A stretch of 64,000 bases of DNA from Streptomonospora alba (GTDB lineage: Bacteria; Actinomycetota; Actinomycetes; Streptosporangiales; Streptosporangiaceae): NCBI RefSeq assembly GCF_000826685.1, contig NZ_JROO01000038.1, forward strand, positions 1 through 64,000, in the 5' to 3' direction. Shown piece by piece: positions 8,097-17,751 of the stretch. The position numbers and the translations under genes are program-made. Under the pieces are notes generated by a model that searched no databases, was not told the DNA's origin, and saw nothing but the letters and a program-made list of their open reading frames with translations. How positions within the stretch are numbered: position 1 is the stretch's first letter; every line of letters starts with the position of its first letter.

Positions 8097-9268
8097 CGGG
8101 GCACCTCCTGGCGGGGTTCCGCGGTGCGGCGCGGCCGCGGGTCGAACAGGTCGACGGGATACGCGGTGGACCCCGAGACCGCCAGGTCGGCGGCGATCTC
8201 GCCGACGACCGGGGTGAACTTGAACCCGTGGCCGGAGAACCCGCACGCCACGGTCACCTGCGGGTGTTCCGGGTGCGCGGAGATGACGAAGTGTTCGTCG
8301 GGGGTGGTGGTGTACATGCACGCGGCGCCGCGCAGGAACCGGCCGGGCAGGTCGGGCACCCGCGTGCTCAGGTGCTCGGCGATCACCGCGATCTCCTCGG
8401 GGTGGATCCTGCGGTCCAGCGTCTCGGGTGTGCAGGGGGTTCCGCGGCGGAAGAAGGCCGTCTTGACCCCGCCCTGCGGCCCTTCGTAGGCGGGGAACCC
8501 GTAGATCTGCACACCGGCGGGGTCCTCCCACACGTAGACGGGGTGGCGCTGGGCCGCGAACGGCTCCGTGCCGCCGTGCGGCGCGAACCAGTACTGCACC
8601 TGGCGCTCGACCGTGAAATCCACCCCCAGATCCGCCAGCAGCCGAGGCGCCCAGGCGCCCGGGCACACGACCAGCCGGTCGGCGGTGTAGGACCCCGCAG
8701 CGGTGGTGATCCGCACGCCCTCGCCGCCCGGCAGGGCGGTCCAGGAGGCGGCGGGTTCGAAAAAGCGCAGGTCGGCGCCTGCCCGCTCGGCCAGGCGGAG
8801 GTGGGCGTCCACTGCGGCCTCGGGTCGGACGAACCCGCCGCGCGCCTCGTAGAGGCCGACATGGTCCTCATCCGGTTGCAGTGTGGGAAAGCGGCGGCGG
8901 ATCTCGGCGGCGTCCAGCATCTCGTGCGGCAGACCCCACGTCCGGGCCGAGGCGCGGCTGCCCGAGACGGTGCGGCTGTCGGGCCGGCCCAGCATCAAAG
9001 CGCCGGTCAGCGTCATCAGCTCGGAACCGGAGTCGTCTTCCAGCGCTTCCCACAGTTCGTAGGCGCGCAGCAGCAGCGGGACGTAGTCGGGGTGCTCGAA
9101 GTAGGCCTGGCGGATGATGCGCGAGCCGCCGTGGCTGGCCCCCCGGTCGTGTGCGGGACCGAAGCGCTCCAGGCCGAGCACGCGCAGACCGCGCGCGGCC
9201 AGGTGGTAGGCGGTGGAGCTGCCCATCGCGCCGAGTCCGATGACGGCGGCGTCGTAGGAGCGGTCCAT
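8093..9268 (-). CDS. Monomeric sarcosine oxidase-type FAD enzyme
   Basis: A 391-residue DAO-fold flavoenzyme of typical MSOX length. The ADP-binding motif [18 protein letters not shown] is at residues 7-24. The segment [12 protein letters not shown] carries Cys317, the position of the covalent flavin cysteine in monomeric sarcosine oxidases. [15 protein letters not shown] lies near the C-terminus. It probably oxidises sarcosine to glycine, formaldehyde and peroxide as the last betaine step. The ATG at 9268 has GGAGG upstream; an ATG-like start 129 bases earlier would overlap the dehydrogenase. It sits 37 bp behind that gene and overlaps the Rieske gene. Confidence 0.85.
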   Translation of the reverse strand: MDRSYDAAVIGLGAMGSSTAYHLAARGLRVLGLERFGPAHDRGASHGGSRIIRQAYFEHPDYVPLLLRAYELWEALEDDSGSELMTLTGALMLGRPDSRTVSGSRASARTWGLPHEMLDAAEIRRRFPTLQPDEDHVGLYEARGGFVRPEAAVDAHLRLAERAGADLRFFEPAASWTALPGGEGVRITTAAGSYTADRLVVCPGAWAPRLLADLGVDFTVERQVQYWFAPHGGTEPFAAQRHPVYVWEDPAGVQIYGFPAYEGPQGGVKTAFFRRGTPCTPETLDRRIHPEEIAVIAEHLSTRVPDLPGRFLRGAACMYTTTPDEHFVISAHPEHPQVTVACGFSGHGFKFTPVVGEIAADLAVSGSTAYPVDLFDPRPRRTAEPRQEVPR

Positions 9269-9305
9269 GAGGTGCCTCCTCGGGCGGGGAGACTCGGGTG
9301 GGTGC

Positions 9306-11786
9306 TCAGCGGCGGATGCGGGCCATCTGCGGGTCGACCAGGGGTTCGGCGGCCGCGGTGGCGGCGAGCGGCTCGCCGAAGTACTCCACCGCGACATCGG
9401 CGCCGGCCTCGGCCGCCTCGGCGGGCAGCCAGGCGTAGGCGATCGTGCGGCCGAGCGTGGTGCTGTAGGCGGCGCTGGTGACGTAGCCGGCGGGTCGGCC
9501 GCCGACCAGCACGGGCTCGCGCCCCATGACCACGCGGGCGGGATCGTCGAGGGTCAGGCAGCCCAGCTTGCGCCGGGGCTCGCGCTCGGCGGCGGCCGCG
9601 GCGGCGTCGCGCCCGACGAAGTCGCCCTTGTCCAGGCGCACCGCGAAGCCCAGCCCCGCCTCGTAGGGGTCGTGTTCGGTGGTCATGTCGGCGCCGGCGA
9701 GCCGGTAGCCCTTCTCCAGCCGCAGGCTGTTGAAGGCCCCGCGGCCCGCGGCGATCGCGCCCAGGCCGCGCCCGGCCTCCCACAGGGTGTCCCACAGCCG
9801 CAGACCCACATCGGCACTGGTGTAGAGCTCCCATCCGAGCTCGCCGACGTAGGACACCCGCAGCGCGAGCACCGGCACGTGCCCGATGTGGATCCGGCGC
9901 GCCTTGAAGAAGCCGAAGCCCTCGTGGGAGAGGTCGTCGCGGCTGAGCGGCTGCACCAGATCGCGGGCGAGCGGGCCCCACACGCCGATGCAGCAGGTGC
10001 CCGCGGTGGTCTCGCGCAGGACCACCGATCCGTCGGCGGGCAGGTGGGCGCTCAGCCAGTCGACGTCGAGGTTGCTGCTGACCGCGACCTGGAAGGAGTC
10101 CTCGCTCAGGCGGGCGACGGTCAGGTCGCTGCGCACCCCACCGCCGGGGTCCAGCAGCAGGTTGTAGGCGACCGTGCCGTGCTTGCGGTCGACCTGGTTG
10201 GTCGTCATGTGCTGCAGGAACCGCAGTGCGCCCGGCCCGCTGACCTCCAGGCGCTTGAGCGGCGTCATGTCGTAGAGCGCGACGCCCTCGCGGGTGGCGC
10301 GGGCCTCGGCGCACACGACGGGGGAGTGGTAGCGGGCCGCCCAGGGATCGCGCACCGCCGCCTCGTCCTCGGGGCGCACAAGAGGCGCGTTGGCCTCGTA
10401 CCAGTGCGGCCGCTCCCAGCCGCCGCCCTCGAGGAAGTACGCGCCGAGGTCGCGCTGGCGCTGGTGGAAGGGACTGGTGCGCAGCGGGCGCGGGTGCTCC
10501 ATCGGCTGCATGGGGTGGACGACGTCGTAGACCTCGATGAAGCTCTGCTTGCCGCGGTCGGTGACATAGGCGGGGGAGAGCTGGACGTCCTCGAACCGGT
10601 GCATGTCGCACTCGTGCACGTCGGTGGCGGTGCGGCCGTCGGTCATCCACTCGGCCACCGCCTTGGCCGCGCCGGCCGAGTGGGTCACCCACACGGCCTC
10701 GGCCAGCCAGAAGCCTGGCAGTCGGCGCGACTCGCCCAGCAGCGGCATGCCGTCGGGCGTGAACGAGAAGACCCCGTTGAAGCCCGCCTCGACCTTGGAG
10801 TCGGCCAGCGCCGGCAGCAGCTCCACGCCGTCGCGCCAGCTCGGCTCGAAGTCGGCGGCGGTGAACTCCAGCATCGAGGGCATCTCCGCCGCGGTGTCGG
10901 CGCCCGGCTCGGCGACGTCCTCCAGGCGCACGGGAATCGGGCGGTGGGCGTAGGAGCCGATGCCGATGCGGTCGCCGTGCTCGCGGAAGTAGAGGTCGCG
11001 GTCCTGATGGCGCAGCAGGGGCCGGCGTGCCTCCAGCTCCGGCGGATTGTCCACGCCCTCGATCGGAGCGGTGTAAGCGTACTGGTGGGCCATGGGCAGC
11101 AGCGGGACCTCGACCCCTGCCATGCGCCCGATGGCCGGACCCCAGAACCCGGCCGCCGAGACCACGATGTCGGCGGGAAAGGTGCCGCGGTCGGTGACCA
11201 CCCCTCGCACGCGGCCGCCGCCGCGCTCGACGTCCACGACGGTGTGGTGGTCCAGGAACGCCGCGCCGCGCGCCATGGCGGCGCGGGCCTGGGCCTCGCC
11301 GGCGCGCACCGCTTTGGCCAGTCCGTCGTCGGGTGTGAACAGCCCGCCGTAGACGCGGCCGGAGTCCAGCATCGGCCACATGCGCGCGCATTCGTCGGGG
11401 CCCACGAGTTCGGCGCGCACACCCCAGGAGCGCGCCAGCCCGATCTTGCGCTTGAGGTCGTGCCAGCGCTGCGGTGTGGCCGCCACCTCCAGGCCGCCCA
11501 CGGAGCGGAAGCACCACCGGCCGTCGAGGTCCAGGCGCGAGAACTTCGCCACGGTGTAGTTCGCGAAGGCGGTCATCGCCTTGGACGGGTTGGTCGCGAA
11601 CACCAGGCCCGGCGCGTGCGAGCTGGACCCGCCGGCGGCGAAGAGCGGCCCCTGCTCCAGGACGGTGACGTCGCGCCAGCCGCGGCTGGTGAGCTCGTCG
11701 GCCAGCGAGCAGCCGACGATGCCCGCGCCGATGATCACGACGCGCGGGTGCGGGGTGCGGGGAGGCGGGACGGCGGCGGTGCTCAT
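9306..11786 (-). CDS. Dimethylglycine dehydrogenase-type FAD/folate enzyme
   Basis: An 826-residue two-domain protein. The N-terminal DAO-type FAD domain starts at [17 protein letters not shown], followed by [12 protein letters not shown], which aligns with the flavin-histidine motif of DMG/sarcosine dehydrogenases. The C-terminal half is a GcvT-like tetrahydrofolate domain ([41 protein letters not shown]). The family demethylates dimethylglycine to sarcosine and passes the one-carbon unit to folate. It is the first gene of the leftward dehydrogenase-oxidase-oxygenase operon. The ATG at 11786 follows a weak GGGGGA; an ATG-like start at 11837 adds only 17 atypical residues. Confidence 0.85.
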   Translation of the reverse strand: MSTAAVPPPRTPHPRVVIIGAGIVGCSLADELTSRGWRDVTVLEQGPLFAAGGSSSHAPGLVFATNPSKAMTAFANYTVAKFSRLDLDGRWCFRSVGGLEVAATPQRWHDLKRKIGLARSWGVRAELVGPDECARMWPMLDSGRVYGGLFTPDDGLAKAVRAGEAQARAAMARGAAFLDHHTVVDVERGGGRVRGVVTDRGTFPADIVVSAAGFWGPAIGRMAGVEVPLLPMAHQYAYTAPIEGVDNPPELEARRPLLRHQDRDLYFREHGDRIGIGSYAHRPIPVRLEDVAEPGADTAAEMPSMLEFTAADFEPSWRDGVELLPALADSKVEAGFNGVFSFTPDGMPLLGESRRLPGFWLAEAVWVTHSAGAAKAVAEWMTDGRTATDVHECDMHRFEDVQLSPAYVTDRGKQSFIEVYDVVHPMQPMEHPRPLRTSPFHQRQRDLGAYFLEGGGWERPHWYEANAPLVRPEDEAAVRDPWAARYHSPVVCAEARATREGVALYDMTPLKRLEVSGPGALRFLQHMTTNQVDRKHGTVAYNLLLDPGGGVRSDLTVARLSEDSFQVAVSSNLDVDWLSAHLPADGSVVLRETTAGTCCIGVWGPLARDLVQPLSRDDLSHEGFGFFKARRIHIGHVPVLALRVSYVGELGWELYTSADVGLRLWDTLWEAGRGLGAIAAGRGAFNSLRLEKGYRLAGADMTTEHDPYEAGLGFAVRLDKGDFVGRDAAAAAAEREPRRKLGCLTLDDPARVVMGREPVLVGGRPAGYVTSAAYSTTLGRTIAYAWLPAEAAEAGADVAVEYFGEPLAATAAAEPLVDPQMARIRR

Positions 11787-12180
11787 GGGCTCCCCCTCAG
11801 GACGGGCGCCGGTGCCGGGTGATCGGAGGTTGCGCATGGTGCATCAGACTGCGCGATTGTCAACAGGGTGGATCCGGCCGATACCCCGCGTCAAGGGTCC
11901 GCGCGGTAATCGATTTTTCATGGAAGTTCCTGGCTAGTACGGGTTTTCAAGGGCTTGACCGCGGCTAGCGGTGCCGTCGACACTGTTTCACACTGAGAAT
12001 TACGTTGCGTATTAGGAGACACATGGTGTTTCCGTTCGGTAGCCGTTAGTACCCGCCGAATCACGCGTCTGCGGCGTCCGCGCCGCGGGTTCCACCGTCC
12101 GCACCTTGCCGCCTGCGCGCCGCGCGGACCGGCCCGGCACAACCAGCGCACCCGAACCGGACCGAGAGGAGGAGCTCGCC
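11787..12180. other. Divergent promoter region between betaine operons
   Basis: This 394-bp gap separates the leftward demethylase operon from the rightward ferredoxin operon. A TTGACA hexamer faces left (complement of 11858-11863), but the matching -10 is poor. Facing right, TTTCAC and TATTAG (12010-12015) are 18 bp apart. An 8-codon ORF with AGGAG four bases upstream lies at 12023-12049. No long dyad is obvious. Both operons are probably controlled from here. Confidence 0.4.
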
Positions 12181-12513
12181 GTGATCTACGCCTGCCACCT
12201 GGACGACCTGCCGCAGGGGGAATCGCTGCGGGTGATGGCTGACGACCCCATCGCGCTGTTCAACGCCGATGGCGAGATCTATGCCGTCGACGACACCTGC
12301 ACCCACCAGAACGCCTCGCTCTCCGAAGGCTGGCTCGAGGGGTGCCACATCGAGTGCCCGCTGCACGAGGCGTCTTTCGACCTGCGCACCGGGCAGCCCA
12401 CGTGCCTGCCCGCCAAGCGCCCCGTGCGCACCTATCCGGTCACCGTCGACGACGACGGCGGCGTATACGTGGACGCCACCGTCTCCGAGCGCATCACGGA
12501 GGGGGCCGCATGA
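12181..12513 (+). CDS. Rieske-type [2Fe-2S] ferredoxin
   Basis: A 110-residue non-heme dioxygenase ferredoxin. The Rieske ligands are in CTHQNASLSEGWLEG and CPLHEASFDLRTG, with the expected Cys-X-His and Cys-X2-His pattern. The GTG at 12181 has a GGAGGAG nine bases upstream; the ORF extends further 5' only as Pro/Arg-rich sequence. Its stop overlaps the reductase start (ATGA). It probably carries electrons from that reductase to the Rieske oxygenase at 6942-8096. Soluble cytoplasmic. Confidence 0.88.
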   Translation: MIYACHLDDLPQGESLRVMADDPIALFNADGEIYAVDDTCTHQNASLSEGWLEGCHIECPLHEASFDLRTGQPTCLPAKRPVRTYPVTVDDDGGVYVDATVSERITEGAA

Positions 12514-13682
12514 GGGCGGTGGCCGTGGTCGGAGCGTCCCTGGCCGGGGTGGAGACCGCCCGTGCACTGCGCGAGCAGGGGTTCGACGGCAGGCTGACCG
12601 TCGTCGGCGACGAGGACCGCCTGCCGTACGACCGCCCGCCGCTGTCCAAGGAGTACCTGCTGGGCAAGGCCGAGACCGACGATCTCGCCCTGCTCGACGG
12701 CGACGACGAGGACCGGCTCGGCATCGACTGGCGGCTGGGCGTGCGCGCTACCGGCCTGGATCTGCGCCGGCGTGCCGTCGAACTCGCCGACGGCACCGAG
12801 ATCACCGCCGACGCGGTGGTCGTAGCCACCGGCGCCGCGCCCAACCGGCTGCCCGGGACCGCCGGCTTGGAGGGCGTGCACGTGCTGCGCAGCCTTACCG
12901 ACGCCGACGCGCTGCGCGCGGACCTCGCCGCGGGCTCGCCGCGCGTGGCCGTCATCGGCGGCTCCTTCATCGGCGCCGAGATCGCCTCGGCCTGCTCGGT
13001 CTTGGGCCTGGAAACCACCGTCGTCGAGGCGCTGGACACTCCGATGGAGCCCGTGCTCGGCCCTCGCGTCGCCCGCGTGGCGGCGGGCCTGCACGGCGAC
13101 AACGGGGTGCGGCTGCTGCGCGGCGTCCCGGTCAGCGGCATCCGCGGGATCGGGCGGGTGACCGGTGTCGACCTCGCCGACGGCACCGTGGTCCCGGCCG
13201 ACGTGGTGGTGATGGGCATCGGCGCCAAGCCCGCCACCGCCTGGCTGGAGGGCTCGGGACTGGAGCTGGACGACGGGGTCGTGTGCGACACCGGCCTGCT
13301 GACCGCGGCCGGCGGCGTCGCGGCGGTAGGAGACGTTGCGCGGCTGCGCGGCGCCGACGGCACGAGCACGCGGCCCGAGCATTGGACCGCCGCCGCGCAG
13401 CAGCCGGCCGTGGCCGCGGCCAACCTGCTCGCCGGTACCGCGCTCCAGGAGTACCGGCGAGCACCCTACTTCTGGTCCGACCAGTACGGGGTGCGGCTGC
13501 AGTTCGCCGGCAGGGCGGCGCCCGGCGACGAGGTGCGCGTCGTGGAAGGCGCGCTGGAGGAGTACGCCTTCGCGGCGGTCTACGAACGCGACGGTGCGGT
13601 CACCGCCGCGGCGGCCATGGACCGCCCGCGCAGCTTCACCCGCCTGCGCCGCGGTATAGGCCGGGCGGCGGCCCCGGTGTAA
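12510..13682 (+). CDS. FAD-dependent ferredoxin reductase
   Basis: A 390-residue NAD(P)H-dependent flavoprotein of the rubredoxin/ferredoxin reductase family. The first dinucleotide motif VVGASLAGVETARALREQGF is at the N-terminus, with the family signature YDRPPLSKEYLLG near residue 45. The second NAD(P)H motif is VAVIGGSFIGAEIASACSVLGLE near 150. AAVGDVARL closes the FAD site. The ATG overlaps the ferredoxin stop by four bases, so the two are translationally coupled. Together they form the likely electron-transfer chain for the divergent Rieske oxygenase. Confidence 0.88.
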   Translation: MRAVAVVGASLAGVETARALREQGFDGRLTVVGDEDRLPYDRPPLSKEYLLGKAETDDLALLDGDDEDRLGIDWRLGVRATGLDLRRRAVELADGTEITADAVVVATGAAPNRLPGTAGLEGVHVLRSLTDADALRADLAAGSPRVAVIGGSFIGAEIASACSVLGLETTVVEALDTPMEPVLGPRVARVAAGLHGDNGVRLLRGVPVSGIRGIGRVTGVDLADGTVVPADVVVMGIGAKPATAWLEGSGLELDDGVVCDTGLLTAAGGVAAVGDVARLRGADGTSTRPEHWTAAAQQPAVAAANLLAGTALQEYRRAPYFWSDQYGVRLQFAGRAAPGDEVRVVEGALEEYAFAAVYERDGAVTAAAAMDRPRSFTRLRRGIGRAAAPV

Positions 13683-13890
13683 GCCGCCGCCCGGCGTCTG
13701 GCGCCCTTTCGCGGCGCCGGTCCGGAACCGGGCGCGCACCCGCCTCTGCCGCCGCGGGATTCGCCCCGGTCGCCGGGCCGGGGCGGATCGAACCGGCGAT
13801 CGCGTATGGCGGCGTGCGGTTCGTCGGCGCCGCGAGGATGCCGCCTCCCCGGGCGGCGGACCGGATGCTCACCGCGGTCTGAGGGGCACC

Positions 13891-13926
13891 CGCCGCCGGC
13901 CGGAGGGGGAGCCCCGGCCGGCGGCG
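13891..13926. terminator. Hairpin between convergent reductase and xylA
   Basis: A perfect 13-bp inverted repeat (CGCCGCCGGCCGG at 13891-13903 and its complement at 13914-13926) with a 10-nt loop, 14 bp after the xylA stop. No T-run. It probably ends the leftward xylose operon, and perhaps the rightward ferredoxin operon. Confidence 0.6.
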
Positions 13927-13940
13927 AGGGGGCGCAGGGG

Positions 13941-15098
13941 TCAGCGAACGCCCATCAGGTGGTCCAGCGCGAGCTGGTCCAGCCGCTCGAAGTGGTAGCC
14001 GCGCTCGCCCACCGACTCCAGGTCCAGCTGCTCGCCGCGCAGGTCGGCCAGCGACTCGCCCTCACCGAGCGTGGGCACCGAAAGCTCGCCCACGCGCGAC
14101 GCCTCCATGGCGGCCTTGACCTCGGGGTCGGCACGGAAGGCCCTGGCCTTCTCCCGCAGGATGAGGTAATTGCGCATGCAGCCCTCGGCCGAGGCCCACA
14201 CGCCCTGCATGTCCTCGGTCCGCGGCGGCTTGAAGTCGAAGTGCCGCGGTCCCGTGTAGCCGCCGTTCTCCAGTAGGTCGACCAGGAAGAACGCCTCCTT
14301 CAGGTCGCCGGCGCCGAAGCGCAGGTCCTGGTCGTACTTGACGCCGCGCTGCCCGTTGAGGTCGATGTGGTAGAGCTTGCCGTGCCACAGTGCCTGGGCC
14401 ACTCCGTGGGCGAAGTTGAGTCCGGCCATCTGCTCGTGGCCGACCTCGGGGTTGACGCCCACCATCTCGGGGTGATCCAGCTCGTTGATGAAGGCCAGCG
14501 CATGGCCGACGGTGGGCAGCAGCACGTCGCCGCGCGGCTCGTTGGGCTTGGGCTCCAGTGCGAAGCGCAGCCCGTAGCCCTGCTCGCGTACGTAGGCGCT
14601 GAGGATGTTGAACGCCTCGCGCAGCCGGTCGAGCTGAGCGCGGTCGTTCTTGCCCGCCTCGGTCTCGGCGCCGTCCTGGCCGTTCCAGCACACATAGGTC
14701 TGCGCGCCCATCTCGGCGGCCAGGTCGATGTTGCGCAGGACCTTGCGGATGGCGTAGCGGCGCACGTCGCGGCTGTTGGACGTGAACCCGCCGTCGCGGA
14801 ACACCGGGTGGCTGAACAGGTTCGTGGTGACCATCGGCACCGCCAGGCCGGTGTCCTCCAGCGCGCCGCGGAACCGCTTGACGAGCTGCCGGCGGGTGTC
14901 GTCGTCGCTGCCGGGCGGGACGAGGTCGTCGTCGTGGAAGGTGACACCGTAGGCGCCCAGGTCGGAGAGGCGGCGGACGGCCTCGACGGAGTCCAGTACC
15001 GGGCGCACCGGCTCGCCGAAGGTGTTGACGCCGCGCCACCCCACCGTCCACAGACCGAAGGTGAACTTGTCTTCGCGGACGGGCTGGTAGTCGTTCAT
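13941..15098 (-). CDS. xylA: Xylose isomerase
   Basis: A 385-residue class I xylose isomerase (D-xylose to D-xylulose), closely resembling Streptomyces enzymes in length and sequence. The catalytic FHDDD has His55. Metal-site segments [10 protein letters not shown] and [14 protein letters not shown] are intact, as are [12 protein letters not shown] and [11 protein letters not shown]. One oddity: the usual WGGREGAE loop reads WNGQDGAE at residues 138-145. The ATG is preceded by a GAGGA-type site. It lies 69 bp downstream of xylB in the same direction, so xylB-xylA is probably one operon. Confidence 0.95.
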   Translation of the reverse strand: MNDYQPVREDKFTFGLWTVGWRGVNTFGEPVRPVLDSVEAVRRLSDLGAYGVTFHDDDLVPPGSDDDTRRQLVKRFRGALEDTGLAVPMVTTNLFSHPVFRDGGFTSNSRDVRRYAIRKVLRNIDLAAEMGAQTYVCWNGQDGAETEAGKNDRAQLDRLREAFNILSAYVREQGYGLRFALEPKPNEPRGDVLLPTVGHALAFINELDHPEMVGVNPEVGHEQMAGLNFAHGVAQALWHGKLYHIDLNGQRGVKYDQDLRFGAGDLKEAFFLVDLLENGGYTGPRHFDFKPPRTEDMQGVWASAEGCMRNYLILREKARAFRADPEVKAAMEASRVGELSVPTLGEGESLADLRGEQLDLESVGERGYHFERLDQLALDHLMGVR

Positions 15099-15167
15099 GG
15101 CTGATCCTCGCTCGATTTCGACTGGGGACCGGCTCCGATCCCCGTGGCAGGTGTGCCGGGCAGGGGC

Positions 15168-16559
15168 TCAGGTCAGGGCGCTGCGCGCCCGGGCGTAACG
15201 CTCACGGACCTCGGGCGCCGGATCGGCCTCGTAGACCTCCGCGCTGCCCGGGCCGGCCCACTCCGGCGGCTCGGTGGTTCCGGCCAGCGCCCAGGCGGCC
15301 TGGCGCGCTGCGCCGTCGGCGACGTACTCGCCCGGCTCGGGCACGACCACGGGCCGGCCCAGGATCTGCGGCGCGATCGACCGCACCGCCGCCGAGCGGG
15401 CCGCGCCGCCGATCAGCAGCACGCGGTGTACCGGCACGTCCTGGGCGGTCAGCGCGTCCACGGCGTCGGCCAGTCCGCACAGCATGCCCTCGACGAACGC
15501 GCGGGCGACGGCCGCCGGGTGCAGGTTGGCGCGCGTCATGCCGTCGAGGCGGCCTGCGGCCTCGGGCAGGTTGGGAGTGCGCTCGCCGTCGAGGTAGGGC
15601 AGCAGCGTCAGCCCTTCGGCTCCCGCCGGTGCCGACAGCGCGAGCCGGCCGAACTCCTCCAGGTCCACGCCCAGCATCCGCGCACCGGCGTCGAGCACCC
15701 GCGCCGCGTTGAGGGTGGCCACCAGCGGCAGGAACCGGCCGGTGGCGTCGGCGAATCCGGTGACCAGGCCCGACGCGTCGGCGACGGGTTTGTCGGCGAC
15801 GGCGAAGGCGGTGCCGGAGGTTCCCAGGGACACGACGACGTCGCCGGGGCGGGCCTCCAGACCGAGCGCGGCGGCCATGTTGTCCCCGGTGCCCGGCGCG
15901 ACAGTGCCGATCTCCGGCATGCCGGGCGCTCGGACGGGCCCCGTGTTCTCTGCGGGGCGGGCGACGCGGGGTACGCCCAGGTCGCGGCCGAAGGCCATGC
16001 GCAGCAGGTCGGGGCGGTAGGAGCCCTGGGCGGTGTCGAAGTAGCCGGTGCCCGATGCGTCGCCGCGGTCGGTGACGGGGTCGGTCTCCCCGCGCAGCCG
16101 CCAGGTCAGCCAGTCGTGGGGGAGCATGACCTGCTCGGTGCGGGCGGCGTTCTCGGGTTCGTGCTGGGCCAGCCAGCGCAGCTTGGTGACCGTCAGGCTG
16201 GCCACGGGGACGCTTCCCACGGCGCGCGCCCATTCCGCGGGACCGCCGAGCTCGTCGATCAGATCCTGGGCGGCGCCTGCCGAACGGGTGTCGTTCCACA
16301 GCAGAGCGGGGCGCACGACCGCGCCATCGCCGTCGACGGCGACCATGCCGTGCTGCTGGGCGCCCACGCCGATGGCGGCGACGTCGTCCAGCAGGCCGTC
16401 GCCGCCGACCTGCAGCAGTGCGTCCCACCAGTACCGCGGGTCGATCTCGGTGCCGTCAGGGTGGGCCGCCTGCGCGCTGCGCACCAGGGCGCCGGTGCCT
16501 GCGTCGCGTACCACGATCTTTGTGCCCTGGGTGGAGGAGTCCACTCCCGCGACCAGCAT
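15168..16559 (-). CDS. xylB: Xylulokinase
   Basis: A 463-residue FGGY-family carbohydrate kinase that phosphorylates D-xylulose. The N-terminal phosphate-binding motif is [33 protein letters not shown] and the C-terminal ATP-site segment [21 protein letters not shown] are present, with [10 protein letters not shown] in the second domain. The length is near the family norm of 460-500. It is the first gene of the xylBA operon, downstream of a dyad-rich promoter region at 16637-16690. No ROK-type xylose repressor gene is in the window. Confidence 0.92.
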   Translation of the reverse strand: MLVAGVDSSTQGTKIVVRDAGTGALVRSAQAAHPDGTEIDPRYWWDALLQVGGDGLLDDVAAIGVGAQQHGMVAVDGDGAVVRPALLWNDTRSAGAAQDLIDELGGPAEWARAVGSVPVASLTVTKLRWLAQHEPENAARTEQVMLPHDWLTWRLRGETDPVTDRGDASGTGYFDTAQGSYRPDLLRMAFGRDLGVPRVARPAENTGPVRAPGMPEIGTVAPGTGDNMAAALGLEARPGDVVVSLGTSGTAFAVADKPVADASGLVTGFADATGRFLPLVATLNAARVLDAGARMLGVDLEEFGRLALSAPAGAEGLTLLPYLDGERTPNLPEAAGRLDGMTRANLHPAAVARAFVEGMLCGLADAVDALTAQDVPVHRVLLIGGAARSAAVRSIAPQILGRPVVVPEPGEYVADGAARQAAWALAGTTEPPEWAGPGSAEVYEADPAPEVRERYARARSALT

Positions 16560-16636
16560 CGTCGGATCTCCAAGCGCGTCGGGATCTGGGGGTATGGGGA
16601 ACAGAGCGCGGGGGCCGCACGGGGAGGCGCTGCGTA

Positions 16637-16690
16637 CCGCGGTGGGATTAGTTTGGTCTCTGGACTAACTAAAAGTCAATCCCACCACGG
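16637..16690. promoter_or_regulatory. Dyad-rich control region upstream of xylB
   Basis: Two overlapping symmetries lie 78-131 bp upstream of xylB. The inner 25 bp (16648-16672) pair TTAGTTTGGTC with GGACTAACTAA around TCT, matching at 9 of 11 positions or nearly so. The outer arms GGTGGGATT (16641-16649) and AATCCCACC (16678-16686) are perfect 9-bp complements, and a further CCG/CGG extends them. The A/T-rich centre stands out from its surroundings. A ROK-type XylR operator is the likely meaning, by analogy with actinobacterial xyl genes. Confidence 0.6.
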
Positions 16691-16800
16691 GAGTGAAGAC
16701 GCTGGTAAGCGGCACGGCGGCGCACGGCGGTGGTGGGCGGGGCGTCGCGGCGGCGAGTGCCGGCAAGACCCTGCGGTCGCTGCGCGCGGCCGGACACAGA

Positions 16801-16830
16801 AGCGGGGGCGGGCACGTGCCCGCCCCCGCT
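16801..16830 (-). terminator. Perfect 30-bp palindromic terminator
   Basis: A perfect palindrome with 15-bp arms (AGCGGGGGCGGGCAC and its complement, no loop bases) begins 12 bp beyond the stop of the XRE regulator on the minus strand. There is no U-tract; hairpins of this form commonly end actinobacterial transcripts. Confidence 0.7.
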
Positions 16831-16842
16831 TCCTGCGGTGGC

Positions 16843-17751
16843 TCAGCCGAGTTCGTCCAGGATGCGGCGCAGGTAGCGGGGCGTCTCCGAGGCCGGTGCG
16901 GCCTCCAGGCAGAGCCGGTCCATGACCGCCATGTAATGGTCGGTCTCCTCGGGCTTGTCGAAGTAGAGCGAGCTGGTGAGCTGCTCCAGGTAGACCACGT
17001 CGGGCAGATCGGCTCCGGTGAAGCGCAGGATGCTGAAGGGCCCGCCCGCCGCGGCGTGCCCGCCTCGGGCGAAGGGCACGATCTGCAGCGTGACGTTGGG
17101 CAGCGTGGCCATCTCGATCAGGTGCTCCAGCTGCGCGCGCATGGCGTGGGTGCCGCCCAGCGGCCGGCGAAGCGCGGCCTCGTCGACGACCGCCCACAGC
17201 CGCGGCGGGTTCGGGCCGGTCAGGCGCTGCTGGCGGGTCATGCGCAGGTGCACCCGCCGGTCGATCTCGTCGACAGGAGCGTTGCCGTGCCCGAGCATGA
17301 TCACCGCGCGGGCGTACTCCTCGGCCTGCAGCAGGCCGGGTATGAACTGGAGCTCGTAGGTACGGATGATCGAGGCGGCTTCCTCAAGGCCGACGTAGAC
17401 CTCGAACCAGCTCGGCAGCACGTCGCTGTACTTGTGCCACCAGCCGGGGTTGTTGGCCTGGCGCGCCAGCGAGAGCAGCGTGCTGCGCTCGTCGGCGTCG
17501 TTCACGCCGTAGAGGGTGAGCAGGTCGGCCACGTCGCGCTCCTTGAAGCTGACCTGGCCGAGCTCCAAGCGGCTGATCTTGGCGTGGGACGCGCGGATTT
17601 CGTATCCGGCGTCCTCGCGGCTGATGGCCTTCGCCGTGCGGAGTCGCCGCAGCTGGGTGCCGAGCAGGATGCGCAACACCGTGGGGCCACCCCGGGACTG
17701 GGCGAGTACGTTCGCAGGAGGAGTGTCCTCTTCCGGTCGCGCTATCTCCAT
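16843..17751 (-). CDS. XRE-family regulator with DUF5753 (WhiJ/Scr1-like)
   Basis: A 302-residue protein. An XRE helix-turn-helix lies at about 28-85 (LGTQLRRLRTAKAISREDAGYEI, ASHAKISRLELGQVSF), followed by the DUF5753 domain with its typical LQFIPGLLQAEEYARAVI and MRAQLEHLIEMATLPNVTLQIVPF. The ATG at 17751 has AGGGG upstream. With the DUF397 gene and the ATPase gene downstream on the map it forms the trio known from Streptomyces WhiJ-type loci, which repress development. Repression of the neighbouring DUF397/ATPase promoters is inferred from their shared 18-bp motif. Confidence 0.85.
   Translation of the reverse strand: MEIARPEEDTPPANVLAQSRGGPTVLRILLGTQLRRLRTAKAISREDAGYEIRASHAKISRLELGQVSFKERDVADLLTLYGVNDADERSTLLSLARQANNPGWWHKYSDVLPSWFEVYVGLEEAASIIRTYELQFIPGLLQAEEYARAVIMLGHGNAPVDEIDRRVHLRMTRQQRLTGPNPPRLWAVVDEAALRRPLGGTHAMRAQLEHLIEMATLPNVTLQIVPFARGGHAAAGGPFSILRFTGADLPDVVYLEQLTSSLYFDKPEETDHYMAVMDRLCLEAAPASETPRYLRRILDELG

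Noticed and set aside
6942-8666. A 574-residue reading frame joining the Rieske oxygenase to upstream sequence
   Set aside because: The first 190 residues are a shadow frame of the sarcosine oxidase gene; the TTG start at 8096 with a strong ribosome site fits the family length.
12269-13882. Alternative 537-residue frame across the ferredoxin and reductase
   Set aside because: Arg/Ala-rich low-complexity translation without motifs, in a different frame from the well-supported reductase.
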